A stretch of 22,244 nt of DNA from Basidiobolus heterosporus B8920 (lineage: Eukaryota > Basidiobolomycota > Basidiobolomycetes > Basidiobolales > Basidiobolaceae), in contig JNET01034892.1 in the NCBI GenBank assembly GCA_000697455.1, forward strand, positions 1-22,244, given 5' to 3'. A model generated the notes under the pieces. The model was not told the DNA's origin and did no database searches. It saw nothing but the letters and a program-made list of their open reading frames with translations. This document shows, in pieces, positions 1-8,394 of the stretch. Within the stretch, counting starts at the first letter, position 1. Each line of letters opens with the position of its first letter. The position numbers were made by a program, and so were the translations under genes.

Positions 1-364
1 TGAACTCTTTGCAAAAGGATACAAACGAGGCGTTCACCACAAGAGGCTCCCGGAACACTACGACATTAGATATGATTTGAAAGGCAGTATCAAAGGTTGC
101 TTTGACTTTCTCGCATTTTTTTGGCTCGGCGTTGCATTGGAACTGTAGTTTCATGGCGGGGTCACCGGGAGACAAAACTCGATCTCCCCTCATCTTACCA
201 GTATCTTCCAGATCACACTCTACTTGGATTTTGTAGTTCTTTTGCCACGGTCTTGGATGGTCATAGCATATCTGAGAGTGACCGAAATTATGTCGTTGAG
301 CACAATCTACAGAGAACCCTGTAAAGGAAAATAAAATGAACGCCAAAAGTAAGATAGTAGACAT
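1..364 (-). CDS. Secreted protein of unknown function, N-terminal part (truncated by window edge)
   Basis: Read on the minus strand from the ATG at 364-362, the frame stays open to the window edge (about 121 codons); the rest lies outside. The first ~18 residues (MSTILLLAFILFSFTGFSV) form a clear signal peptide. The mature part has several Cys residues (DCAQ, QICYD, VECD, QCNAEPKKC, SFCK) and a stretch ending VVNASFVSFCK, which suggests an extracellular, disulphide-bonded protein. The pattern resembles the N-termini of secreted, sometimes metalloprotease-like, proteins I recall from early-diverging fungi, but that is a weak memory and no catalytic motif falls inside the window. The start is ambiguous: the same frame is open upstream to an ATG at 694-692, and TTTCCTTTACAG (about 331-320) just inside the coding part could be an intron acceptor. 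I prefer ATG 364 because it begins the signal peptide. Confidence 0.6.
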   Translation of the reverse strand, partial: MSTILLLAFILFSFTGFSVDCAQRHNFGHSQICYDHPRPWQKNYKIQVECDLEDTGKMRGDRVLSPGDPAMKLQFQCNAEPKKCEKVKATFDTAFQIISNVVVFREPLVVNASFVSFCKEF

Positions 365-1057
365 CGCGTACGTGGACAATTGAGCACTATTTGATCTCCA
401 CCTGTTGTAAAGTGGAAAGCTAGAGACGTGGGTTGAATGTTCAAGTTTACTGGCGGGATAGTGAACGAAAAGTAAGGTTGGTGGTAGAAGCTTCACTCCT
501 AGGGTTTTACTGAACGCCTTCTCCTCGGATATTTTGTCTAAGCCATTGTATGTTAGATAATAGGAATTAATTCTGCGGTTTTGTCTGATTTGATTCATCA
601 ATCTGAACGCTACTGCATGATAATAAGCCTCCATATTATAGAAAATGTGTTGATCGTTGACCGGGATTTTCTTGAGTTGCATTATTGCGTTCATTCCTTC
701 GAGTAACGGCCTCCAGATCTGGTTTATTTCAGCCCAGTTTATCCCAGTTCAACCAAGTCTATTTTAATCCACTCTAACCATCAACCTATTTTCACACACA
801 AACACTGCTAAATATAAAAACTATATATAACCTTGATGATAAAACTATTACACTTCATATTTGGCGTTCCAGGTGTTACACAATGCCATAATTTTGTCCC
901 ATTTTCATTTTTCGTCTTCTGCTTCCTGGAACTGCGAATTGAATTGTGATTTCTTATGCCGTTACTGAAATAACTTCACCAATGAACCCCCGTCTCCCTA
1001 TGTGCCAATCAAGCAACAATTCATAAATTAATCGGACGTGGTATTATTTCTTAAGGA
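365..1057. other. Divergent spacer with an in-frame open extension of the upstream minus-strand gene
   Basis: This separates the minus-strand secreted-protein gene from the plus-strand glycosyltransferase-like gene. On the minus strand 694-365 is open in the same frame as the secreted protein, with ATGs at 694-692 and 682-680; a TGA closes the frame upstream near 755. It may be an extra 5' exon, an N-terminal extension or chance. Around 724-745 a short direct repeat (CCCAGTTTAT/CCCAGTTCAA) is visible. No other gene is seen. Confidence 0.4.
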
Positions 1058-1065
1058 TATATAAG
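1058..1065 (+). promoter_or_regulatory. TATA-like element (TATATAAG)
   Basis: TATATAAG lies about 113 nt upstream of the ATG at 1178 of the glycosyltransferase-like gene. Position and sequence suit a core promoter, but no transcription start is known. Confidence 0.45.
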
Positions 1066-1177
1066 TGGCCCTTCTCTGGTACCTTCTAAATTGGTTTTGT
1101 TCTAATATTGGCGAGTGTCCCAGTTCGGATTTTTTATAAATCTCCAAAAAGCTTCAACCGCCTTTGTTTTATCTAAC

Positions 1178-2230
1178 ATGACTAGTTATTTTAATGAGCC
1201 ACTACTTTCTCAAGAAGAGGGCGGTTCTTTCAGAGTCCGTAAGTCTGGTGACCAACAACCTTCCAAGTCTTTTAAAACTCTCTTCATAGTATGCGTTCTG
1301 CTGTTGTTGTTGACTGGCGGTCTATTTTACTTTGGCTCGCACCGTACGAAAGATATGAATACAGAGCTATCTTACTTCTCAGGTACACAGTCTATGCTGC
1401 TTTTTCGTTTGAGTATTCTTTCTAACCTTTTCTCTATCTGAAATGCAGACACCGCAGCAGAGTTCCAATACACGATTGTAACAGCGGCAAGTGCAAATCA
1501 CTTCTGCCCTCTTCAAAGTTTTCTCTACACTTTGCAAGATACTCTCCGATTCTTGCCCACTTTGAAGCCAAGAATAGTCGTATACGACTTGGGAGTCGGT
1601 GATGGCCAAAGAGCTACGCTCAAGGAATTCCAGAAACAAGGCTATTTCCATGAGTTAGTTCCCTTTGACTATACTAGTTACCCGTCTTTTTGGAATGTGC
1701 ACGTTAATCGAGGAGAGTATGGCTGGAAAACTGGAATCGTTCATGAAGCAGCTCAACGGTACCCAGGGGTGATACTGTGGATGGATTCAGGAGATCGTGC
1801 TTTCCCCCATTTCCTGCTGGATGTGGTTAGTTACGTAAAAAAGTACGGCATATTTAGTCCACCTAGTAAAGGGACCATTCCTGATTTCACACACCCTGGG
1901 ATGATCGAGTATTTCGCAGACTCTATGGAACACTACACTCAGTTTGCCAACTGTAACGGGGCTTTCATAGCGTTTGACTCGAAAAACGCAACCATCATGG
2001 ACCAGGTTATCCGACCATGGGCACAATGCGGCCTCAAGAGAGAGTGTATTGCCCCGATTGGTTCAAGTCGAGCCAACCATCGGCAAGACCAGGCAGCATT
2101 TACTTATCTCATGGCCAAGAGCGGATTTCGGTGTCGTTTTGACGGGCTCACTGGATTGTTAACGCATCTCGACAAGGACTGTAAGATCCAAATCGTGAAT
2201 CACTTGAAGCGAAAGCATCAGGCGTATTAG
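1178..2230 (+). CDS. Type II membrane glycosyltransferase-like protein (DUF1647-like)
   Basis: Two exons, 1178-1382 and 1449-2230, joined across a 66-nt GT-AG intron, give 328 aa. The ATG at 1178 starts a short cytosolic tail, then one membrane anchor at about residues 33-53 (LFIVCVLLLLLTGGLFYF), then a lumenal domain: type II Golgi/ER topology. The lumenal part has the pattern of DUF1647-like and GT-A-like proteins: IVVYDLGVGDGQ, a basic 'FDYTSYP' segment, 'GWKTGIV', then LWMDSGDR, whose Asp residues could play the part of a metal-binding DxD motif, and NHRQDQAAF near the end. The donor substrate is unknown. It would act on proteins or lipids in the secretory pathway if active. The fold call rests on motif memory, so function is inferred only at class level. 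It converges with the minus-strand TLDc gene. Confidence 0.72.
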
Positions 2231-2628
2231 TCTGCTGTTTCGCCACCTTCTGTAAATAGCATTATTTCATTCTACGCCCATTCTACACCCATTCTATGTG
2301 AACCTCTTTGACCTAATCACATCTCGCCTAGATATCCTTCCTTCTACCACTATTACACTCGATTTGGCTTAATTTAAAATAAACGATAATAATGATCAAG
2401 CTTTATGTATATATATTAAGTAACCTAATCACCGGAGCAAACGATAGATGATATTGATTACGGCAGAGCGCTTTGTAAATCAAAACCCAGTGGACCTTGA
2501 TCCAAGTCACGTGACAGTGCACCGACATCGTGGTTGAGGCAGGACTATGTTGATTAGATGATCAGTTTTCCTGACTAGAGCCGATGATATATTTTTGGTT
2601 GCATATAGTGTATCATCCGATATGGTGC
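2231..2628. other. Convergent 3' spacer
   Basis: This lies between two convergent genes, so it should hold both 3' UTRs. AATAAA occurs on the plus strand at 2378-2383, a plausible polyadenylation signal for the upstream gene. An 11-bp direct repeat (TTCTACGCCCA / TTCTACACCCA) spans 2270-2291. No gene is seen. Confidence 0.5.
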
Positions 2629-4299
2629 CTACTTCTCTTCGGTCTGCGCACGCATCACCTCCAATTCACCAGCCGAAGTATCCAATACCCCCGCCATCTC
2701 AAGGATTTGTCTACTCTGGTTCTTGTTTGCAAGATTGACATTGCCACGACGATTCGCTTCTTGCTCTTCAAATTTCCATTCTCTACCCTGTTGTCGCTTT
2801 GCCTGCTCACCGCCCAGACCGATCACTTCTACCTCAATGATATCGAATTCCACTTGGAAACTGGGTCGGGAGTGTGACAGCATGTACGTGGGGTTGTCCA
2901 ACAGTGGATCATTTACAAACTTTCCTGATTGGAAGGTGTTATCAAAGTAAAGTTGGAATTGTCCAACCTTGCCTCCAAATCCAATGCCTTGTGTCTTATG
3001 ACAGTATGCGTAGCAGTCATTGGAATCGTTTGAGGGAAATACCTCAAACTGTGGTGATAATTCAAATAGCTTACACTCATTCGCACCCCAAAACTGTTTA
3101 GAGAAACGCCAAGGTTCATCTACGTATGCGCCGAGAATTATCTCACTAGATTTGACGATATCGCATTCGGAGGGACCTTCTACCTTGGTCACGAAAGCCT
3201 TGACAAGAAGCAAAGTGGGTCCTGGGTATTTGAAAACCCTAGTTTCAAAACGATTCATGCTATAACCGTGCTCCGAGCCGTTGTATAGAGTATGCCAACT
3301 AACCCCTTGAACCACGGATGATGGAAGGAAAGAAGAGAGTATACAAACATTGCCGAGCTTGAGAATTTCTGAGGAGAAATCAAATTTGGGTAGCATCTCC
3401 TTATTTCCGAATATGTGTCGACCAACTCGTGGTCCTTCGGCTTCACCGAGGTAAAATTTGGCGTAGATGTACGCCCTCCATGCCATCAAAATTTTCGGGA
3501 CATTTCGCTCCAAAAAGTAATCAAATACGGATGTACTTATCATCTCATCGGAAGAAAACACGCTGAAATCGTTGGTGATACCGCGGGCCTTTCGTTGATA
3601 TATTGCCAATTGTGACAACACCAGATCCAATGTTGGCTCGTTCGATGGTACAGTGACCGGCTGGTGAGGTTGGTCTCCTGAAAGCATATCCTGCAGTTGA
3701 TTGGCGAAATAGGTTTTCATGACCCAGAAAGTTCCGGCGAATACATCATATATATTTCCGCAAGAGACTTGAATTTCCTCCCCTTCATTAGTTGGCTCTG
3801 CTAAAGATTCAAAGAAATACTTCATTCTTTCGCTGCATCCACTAGAAAACTTCTTACTTTGCTCGCAGTAAAATACTGTGGAGGTTTTTAAACACTCGTA
3901 TGTCAAACTAGGAGTATCTTTTGTATGTGCGCCTTCAATGATGCTTGGAAGTCTACAAAAGGGACCATATAAAATATGGGGAAGGTTTAATTCTTTAGGC
4001 AACCCAACATACACCTAACATTTCAAAAATAAGCATAATCAGAGATATGAATGGAGTTTTTTTTAAAGATCCTGACTTCTTTGATCCCAGAAAATTACCT
4101 GAAAAACCTCTTCTGGTATAATGTCGACCCCGTTTACGTTCCTTTTCAAACTCTGAAATACTTTAGTAAGCGTTTCCAGCTCTACGGCTGTTAAGTAATC
4201 ATCGGTAGAACAAGCAGATTTGAAATTCCCACAACGACTGGGTATGTTCTCTGGAAGCAACTTCTTTGAGCGATGCTTCTTTGAGTGACTATTTCCCAT
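2629..4299 (-). CDS. RTC5: TLDc-domain protein, Rtc5/MEAK7 family
   Basis: Two exons on the minus strand, 4299-4099 and 4014-2629, with an 84-nt intron (GTAATT...TTAG), encode 528 aa; yeast Rtc5 is of similar size. The N-terminus MGNSHSKK is an N-myristoylation signal (Gly2) followed by a basic patch, as in MEAK7 and Rtc5. The middle is helical and EF-hand-like. The TLDc domain is at about residues 280-460: LYNGSEHGYS, GPTLLLVKA, 'FWGANECKLFEL', then GIGFGG, which is the hallmark of the fold. Family members bind the V-ATPase: yeast Rtc5 sits on the vacuole and promotes V1-Vo disassembly, and MEAK7 is lysosomal and linked to mTOR signalling. A vacuolar-membrane role is therefore likely. The charged C-terminal tail (GGEQAKRQQGREW onward) is typical. 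Exon 2 has no ATG at its start; it begins with Val after the splice. Confidence 0.87.
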
Positions 4300-4827
4300 G
4301 CCTGATGACCTTTGTACAAACCGACCCTTGCTTTTGCTTTGTAAAGAAAGATATGGATAGAGGTTCAGGGAAACTCATTAGCAAATAGGGAAATAGACAA
4401 ATATATACAATCATTTATACATATATAAACTTGCTCGATTTGATTATCTCAGGCCATCCCAGATTGTGATCATTACACTGATAGCTAAAACATATACCAT
4501 TTTACTATTTAAAGCATCAATTCAATTCAATATAAATAATGATCTTCCGAAAAACCTGGATCCAGCAACACACTCAGATACATAGAAAGTAGGGTTGGCA
4601 GAGTTTATTATTTATTATTGGAATTAAAAAGCTTAATCTATGGGATAGTGATGGGTTGGGAATGTGAGGCTAGACAGTTCACGGTGTTCTGAGGTGAACT
4701 GTGTACGGTGTGTGTTTTATGCTTAGGAGTGCTGTGTGCTATATTCAACAGACCTGTCAATCACAAACTGCGCCAAATTATATACACACTCAATTAATAA
4801 AAGGCTATTGACAAAAAACTGCGGTCT
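4300..4827. other. Spacer between tandem minus-strand genes (RTC5 promoter, GATA factor 3' UTR)
   Basis: An AT-rich 528-bp stretch. The left part should be the RTC5 promoter and the right part the 3' UTR of the GATA gene. TTTATTATTTATTATT (about 4604-4619) gives minus-strand AATAAA-like signals. No gene or RNA is seen. Confidence 0.45.
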
Positions 4828-7081
4828 TTACTTGAACCATATAGAACCAGATCCCAACAAGTTGGCATCATCCTCGTAGTCATAACGGTAGGTAAATATT
4901 TCATTGTTCACCGACTCCCGCTCCGTTGCTCCTGTCCATAAGGCGCCGGCACCAAAATAGTCGCTTACACCTAGGTTGTTGCCAAAATTACTTGACCCAT
5001 CGTTGTTGGATATAGTGATTGCATTGAAAGTTGACTCACTCAGTCCAGAGTTAACTCCAATCAGATTAGTGTTGGGCGAAAGTGAAGAAGTGACTGGTGT
5101 ATGAAACGGAATCATACTGATTTCAGGAGAAACGATGAATGGAGATAGATTCTGAGAAAGAGCTTCTGGTGAGGCTATGGTGGCATTTGGAGTGTTGGGA
5201 TGTTGCAAAGGATCTATTGGCGGAATCATCTGTGGCATCGGTGGGTTAAAAGCATTGAATTGGAGATTTCCAGATGGTTGAATGTTCTGTGGTGTCCCGG
5301 CAAAAGGAAGCCCCATACAGCCTGCGTTCTCAGTGTTTTCATTTGGTAAGGAGAGCTGCGGAGTAACTGCTTGTTCTTGAGTTCGTATCAATTGAAGTTG
5401 CTTTAGCTGTTGTAAATTCAAAGAACTCTGCCTTGAAATAGCGACTAGGCTTCTCATCTCATCTATTTGCCCAGATGAAGTGAGTGACTCTTGCGGAACT
5501 GGGTGATTATTTTCCATTGACTCATCAGAGGAAAGTCGACGAGGTCGCTTGTTGGGCGCAACGTGACCGAAGAAGGATTGACCTGAGTTGTTGAGACTCT
5601 CGGTACTGAGTATGTTTTGAGCTATGTTCAGCCTTGGATCGCTAGCATTATTGTTGACTAAATCTGGGGTATGGTTAGTGTCAGAAGAAGCATCCTTTGA
5701 ATTGCTGTTGGATTGGGCTCCTGAGGTATTTCCCGTTGAAGCTCCCTTACTCTCTTTGACTGGGTTTCGATTTCGCTTTTTGATCACATCCGTTTTCAGG
5801 CTGAGAGGTCGAACGACACCATGGAGTTTCAAAAATAGACCACATGCGTTACATAAAGGCTGCCCTCCTTGCGGGTTACGTCTCCATAGCGGAGTTTTGG
5901 TTGTCTTACAATTGGAGCAACTTGGATTCTCACCACTGCTCGATTGTGGGCCCGTATTTCGCTTTGACTTGTTTGTTTTGGGGGCTGAATTGTTAATGGG
6001 CTCAGCCATGTTCATCCTGTTCGCGACATTATGCTCCTCTGGGATTGTTTTGCCAAGTGTCAAGTTTCTTGGAGGCTCAGGAAGGTCTTCAGCAATCTGG
6101 ATGGAAGGAAAAGCCCTCACTACGTTGACTGATGAAGAGCTACTGTTCGTACCAGATGTAAATGGAAAGCTTTTCAGCGAAGAAAAGCTCAACGAATGGG
6201 GCGGCGTAGGAAGAGAGCTTTTACAAGTATCTGAATTCTCGATGCTAGAAAATGGATCCGATCCATTATTATCAGTGTAATAAGAAGGTGCATTGAAACT
6301 ATTAGGCATATTTGCCATGAAGGATGCGTCCCCTTTAGGTACTACGAACGGATTATCCACACTGGAAGGATTCTTTTCTAACAGATTGAAAGTGCTCAAA
6401 TCTGTAGCGCCGCCCTTAGGTTCTGGCTTGGTAAAATTCTTTTCGTGATATATAAAAAAATGTCAGGTTGCATTGTCAACAGTACTTAGAAGGAAATTAC
6501 AATACCAAAATCCCCTTGCTTGTCAAGTAGCTATGTTCGTGAGTAGTGGCACTAAGAGCCAGGGAATTTCCTGTTTGCTTTGTTGAATTGTTATAGTTCG
6601 TTTGTACTAGCTGAGATATTGAGCATTCCTCCTTGGTAATCGCAATCGTATTATTACCGAAAGAGGTGTTCGAAGGCAGAGAGGTCGAGTCTTCTTGTTG
6701 TGTTGAAAAAGATTCAGTAGATTGTTGTGGACTGATATACATGTTATCAGTTTTATTAGAGATTGGAGTAGTGGATTTACTTCTCGATATCCCTTCCTTC
6801 CTATTCTTTAAAGTCATAGCCATCATTCTCCAAGTAAGATTCTCTAAACGCTCACCATTAGGTAGGTTATCTTTAGCTTTCGTGTATAAACGCCATATCT
6901 CGGTAGCCAAGGGGTCTTTTTCTTTGACTTTATCAGAATCGGTTTTCTTTGTGTCAGGTTTTCTTGGCGGGAATAAAGAAGTCGCTAATATAGAAGAGTG
7001 AACACTGGAAATTGAAGTAGTGCTTAGCCGGGTTTGAGGAGGACTCTCAGGTGGAGAACATAATTCAGAACTCCCTGACAT
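4828..7081 (-). CDS. areA: GATA zinc-finger nitrogen regulator, AreA/NIT2/Gln3 type
   Basis: Exon 1 is 7081-6506; exon 2 runs from 6426 or 6438 to 4828 (about 724-728 aa). The donor is GTATTG at 6505; the acceptor is AAG at 6429-6427 or AAG at 6441-6439, both phase 0. Exon 1 carries DUF1752 at about residues 55-95 ([19 protein letters not shown], then [10 protein letters not shown]), diagnostic of fungal AreA-class activators. Exon 2 carries one GATA finger at about residues 362-387 (CSNC...CNACGLF) followed by the basic tail [20 protein letters not shown], which is almost the AreA sequence. The rest is Ser/Asn/Pro-rich and disordered. The family binds HGATAR and activates genes for use of poor nitrogen sources when ammonium and glutamine are scarce. 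The finger loop is C-X2-C-X18-C-X2-C because of NPQGGQPL, where AreA has X17. I do not see the conserved C-terminal motif of NIT2. Confidence 0.9.
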
Positions 7082-7237
7082 TGAGCAGTATATGCAAAAC
7101 TCAGTAGGAAAGGTAAACAGGTAGTCTTAGAAAAACAATAATCCAAGAACTGTTTATGTTGTAAGTGAATATCAATGGCACAAAAGAGTAAACTTATATA
7201 AAATCGTGACAGCCCATTCAACGGTTCGGTTGAATTT

Positions 7238-7243
7238 TTATCA
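7238..7243 (-). promoter_or_regulatory. GATA-factor binding site (TGATAA) upstream of the GATA gene
   Basis: TTATCA on the plus strand reads TGATAA on the minus strand, matching HGATAR, about 160 nt upstream of the GATA gene's ATG. GATA nitrogen regulators often control their own transcription, so autoregulation is possible. A single six-base site is weak evidence. Confidence 0.3.
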
Positions 7244-7280
7244 TCAAGATCATTTACTGAATTTGGCCATAAAACTGGCA

Positions 7281-7330
7281 ATGTATGGTATTGTGTGGTA
7301 TTGTGTGGTATTGTGTGGTATTGTGTGGTA
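7281..7330. repeat. 10-bp tandem repeat (TTGTGTGGTA), four perfect copies plus one degenerate
   Basis: Perfect copies lie at 7291-7300, 7301-7310, 7311-7320 and 7321-7330, with ATGTATGGTA at 7281-7290 as a decayed copy. It lies in the divergent promoter about 200 nt upstream of the GATA gene and is likely length-variable by replication slippage. Confidence 0.95.
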
Positions 7331-7510
7331 TAATTCAAATCAAGTCAGTATATGATTGTGGTGTATGGAGTATGGTTGATTGCTAGTAGAATTAGAGTCA
7401 AAGGTTTACCAGAACTAACTTCGGTGTCAGGGGATATTGCAAGTTATAGCAGAATACGTACGCAAGATAAACCCCTTTTGATTGACTCCACATTCAGGGT
7501 GACTACTGAA

Positions 7511-7546
7511 GTACGCTCACTAGTACGCTCACTAGTATGCTCACTG
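7511..7546. repeat. 12-bp tandem repeat, three copies
   Basis: GTACGCTCACTA is repeated at 7511-7522 and 7523-7534, with a two-mismatch third copy GTATGCTCACTG at 7535-7546. It lies 110-150 nt upstream of the TPR start codon and contains overlapping ACTAGTA palindromes. Confidence 0.93.
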
Positions 7547-7657
7547 CTTGTTTGTCACCATCCTTACCTAATCTACGGATCAAACCAACATCACGTGCTT
7601 TCAAATATATCTCTTGAAATACAAGTTACTAGATACGCCATACCGTTCACACCTGCC

Positions 7658-8065
7658 ATGAGCGATAATTTACCTGTCGATGCTCTTTTACAAGTGAATA
7701 TATTTTCCAACACCGCCTTAAAGTTGCGACAAGAGGGAAAGCATAAAGAAGCGATCCATTTGTTTGCCAAGGTTACCTCAATCCTAGAGAATCTGCCGAA
7801 TAAATCTCAATTGACAATGGTACGCCAAATACATGCCGATGCTTATTGGAACCTTGCTACGGCATACTTAGAAACGGGAAATATAGCCAAAGCAGAATTC
7901 ACGTATAACCGTTGTTTAGATCTTAGAAAGAGTCCTTCGAAGGCTCAATTAGAAGTGCTCGAAAAATTGGTTCAGGTCTATGGCCTATTAGATAAGAAAG
8001 AAATGGCCAGAAATCTAACAAAGAGAATGGAGAAAGTCGAAGCCATGTTGGCATCGGAAGTATAA
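7658..8065 (+). CDS. Small tetratricopeptide-repeat protein
   Basis: Starting at the ATG at 7658 (MSDNLPVDALLQ) this encodes 135 aa in one exon. Two helix pairs have TPR spacing: about residues 14-47 (NTALKLRQEGKHKEAIHLF) and about 62-97 (AYWNLATAYLETGNIAKAE), the latter a near-canonical TPR with W-L-G-Y-A-type positions; a third, weaker pair follows (LEKLVQVYGLLDKKEMA). There is no signal peptide or membrane segment. TPR proteins are adaptors, so the partner cannot be named from sequence. The frame is open upstream to 7352, but that extension reads through the 12-bp repeat and lacks TPR character, so the first ATG next to the TPR part is preferred. It is divergent from the GATA gene. Confidence 0.75.
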   Translation: MSDNLPVDALLQVNIFSNTALKLRQEGKHKEAIHLFAKVTSILENLPNKSQLTMVRQIHADAYWNLATAYLETGNIAKAEFTYNRCLDLRKSPSKAQLEVLEKLVQVYGLLDKKEMARNLTKRMEKVEAMLASEV

Positions 8066-8394
8066 GTGGTTTATTTCCTTGATTTTGCTTATTATTAAGC
8101 CAGCTTGTATATCTCTCGATAGTTGTTTAAGTGCCAACTTAACTGATTTTATGAAATAAAAATCCTTGTTTCTTTTTGGCGTTTACTGATTTCTATTCAT
8201 GATTGGTTTTTCCAACAAAACTATCATTGATACATGCTTAAGTTTTGTATTATCTTTAGCTAAAGGCACCTACATTTCTATTTGTGTGTCGTCCATTGAA
8301 GAAGCAAATAGGTCTCAATACCTGTTTACGAGCTGACCTTTTCATATTAGCAGCGTATTATTCTTGCTTCCAGGTAGATACCCAACATAGCGAA
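8066..8394. other. Spacer between the TPR gene and SET9
   Basis: 329 bp between tandem plus-strand genes, AT-rich. ATGAAATAAAAATCC near 8150 contains an AATAAA signal for the TPR gene. The SET9 reading frame happens to be open upstream to 8284, but residues before the ATG at 8395 have no family resemblance. Confidence 0.45.

Larger units (their letters stand above)
7082..7657. promoter_or_regulatory. Divergent promoter between the GATA factor and the TPR gene
   Basis: A 576-bp bidirectional spacer. It contains one HGATAR site on the minus strand (7238-7243), a 10-bp minisatellite (7281-7330) and a 12-bp triplet repeat (7511-7546). The plus frame of the TPR gene is open upstream to 7352, but the repeats and the poor fit to the family make that stretch look non-coding. 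Confidence 0.5.

Noticed and set aside
5624-6280. 218-codon plus-strand open frame
   Set aside because: It lies fully antisense to the GATA gene exon 2, including its zinc finger; composition is Leu/Ser/Phe-rich from the mirrored Ser/Asn-rich coding strand. No domain is seen.
6633-7001. 122-codon plus-strand open frame
   Set aside because: Antisense to the DUF1752-encoding exon of the GATA gene; no domain features.
7352-7657. N-terminal extension of the TPR protein
   Set aside because: The frame is open, but it runs through a 12-bp tandem repeat (translated as a repeated RSLV/CSL pattern) and has no TPR character; the ATG at 7658 fits better.
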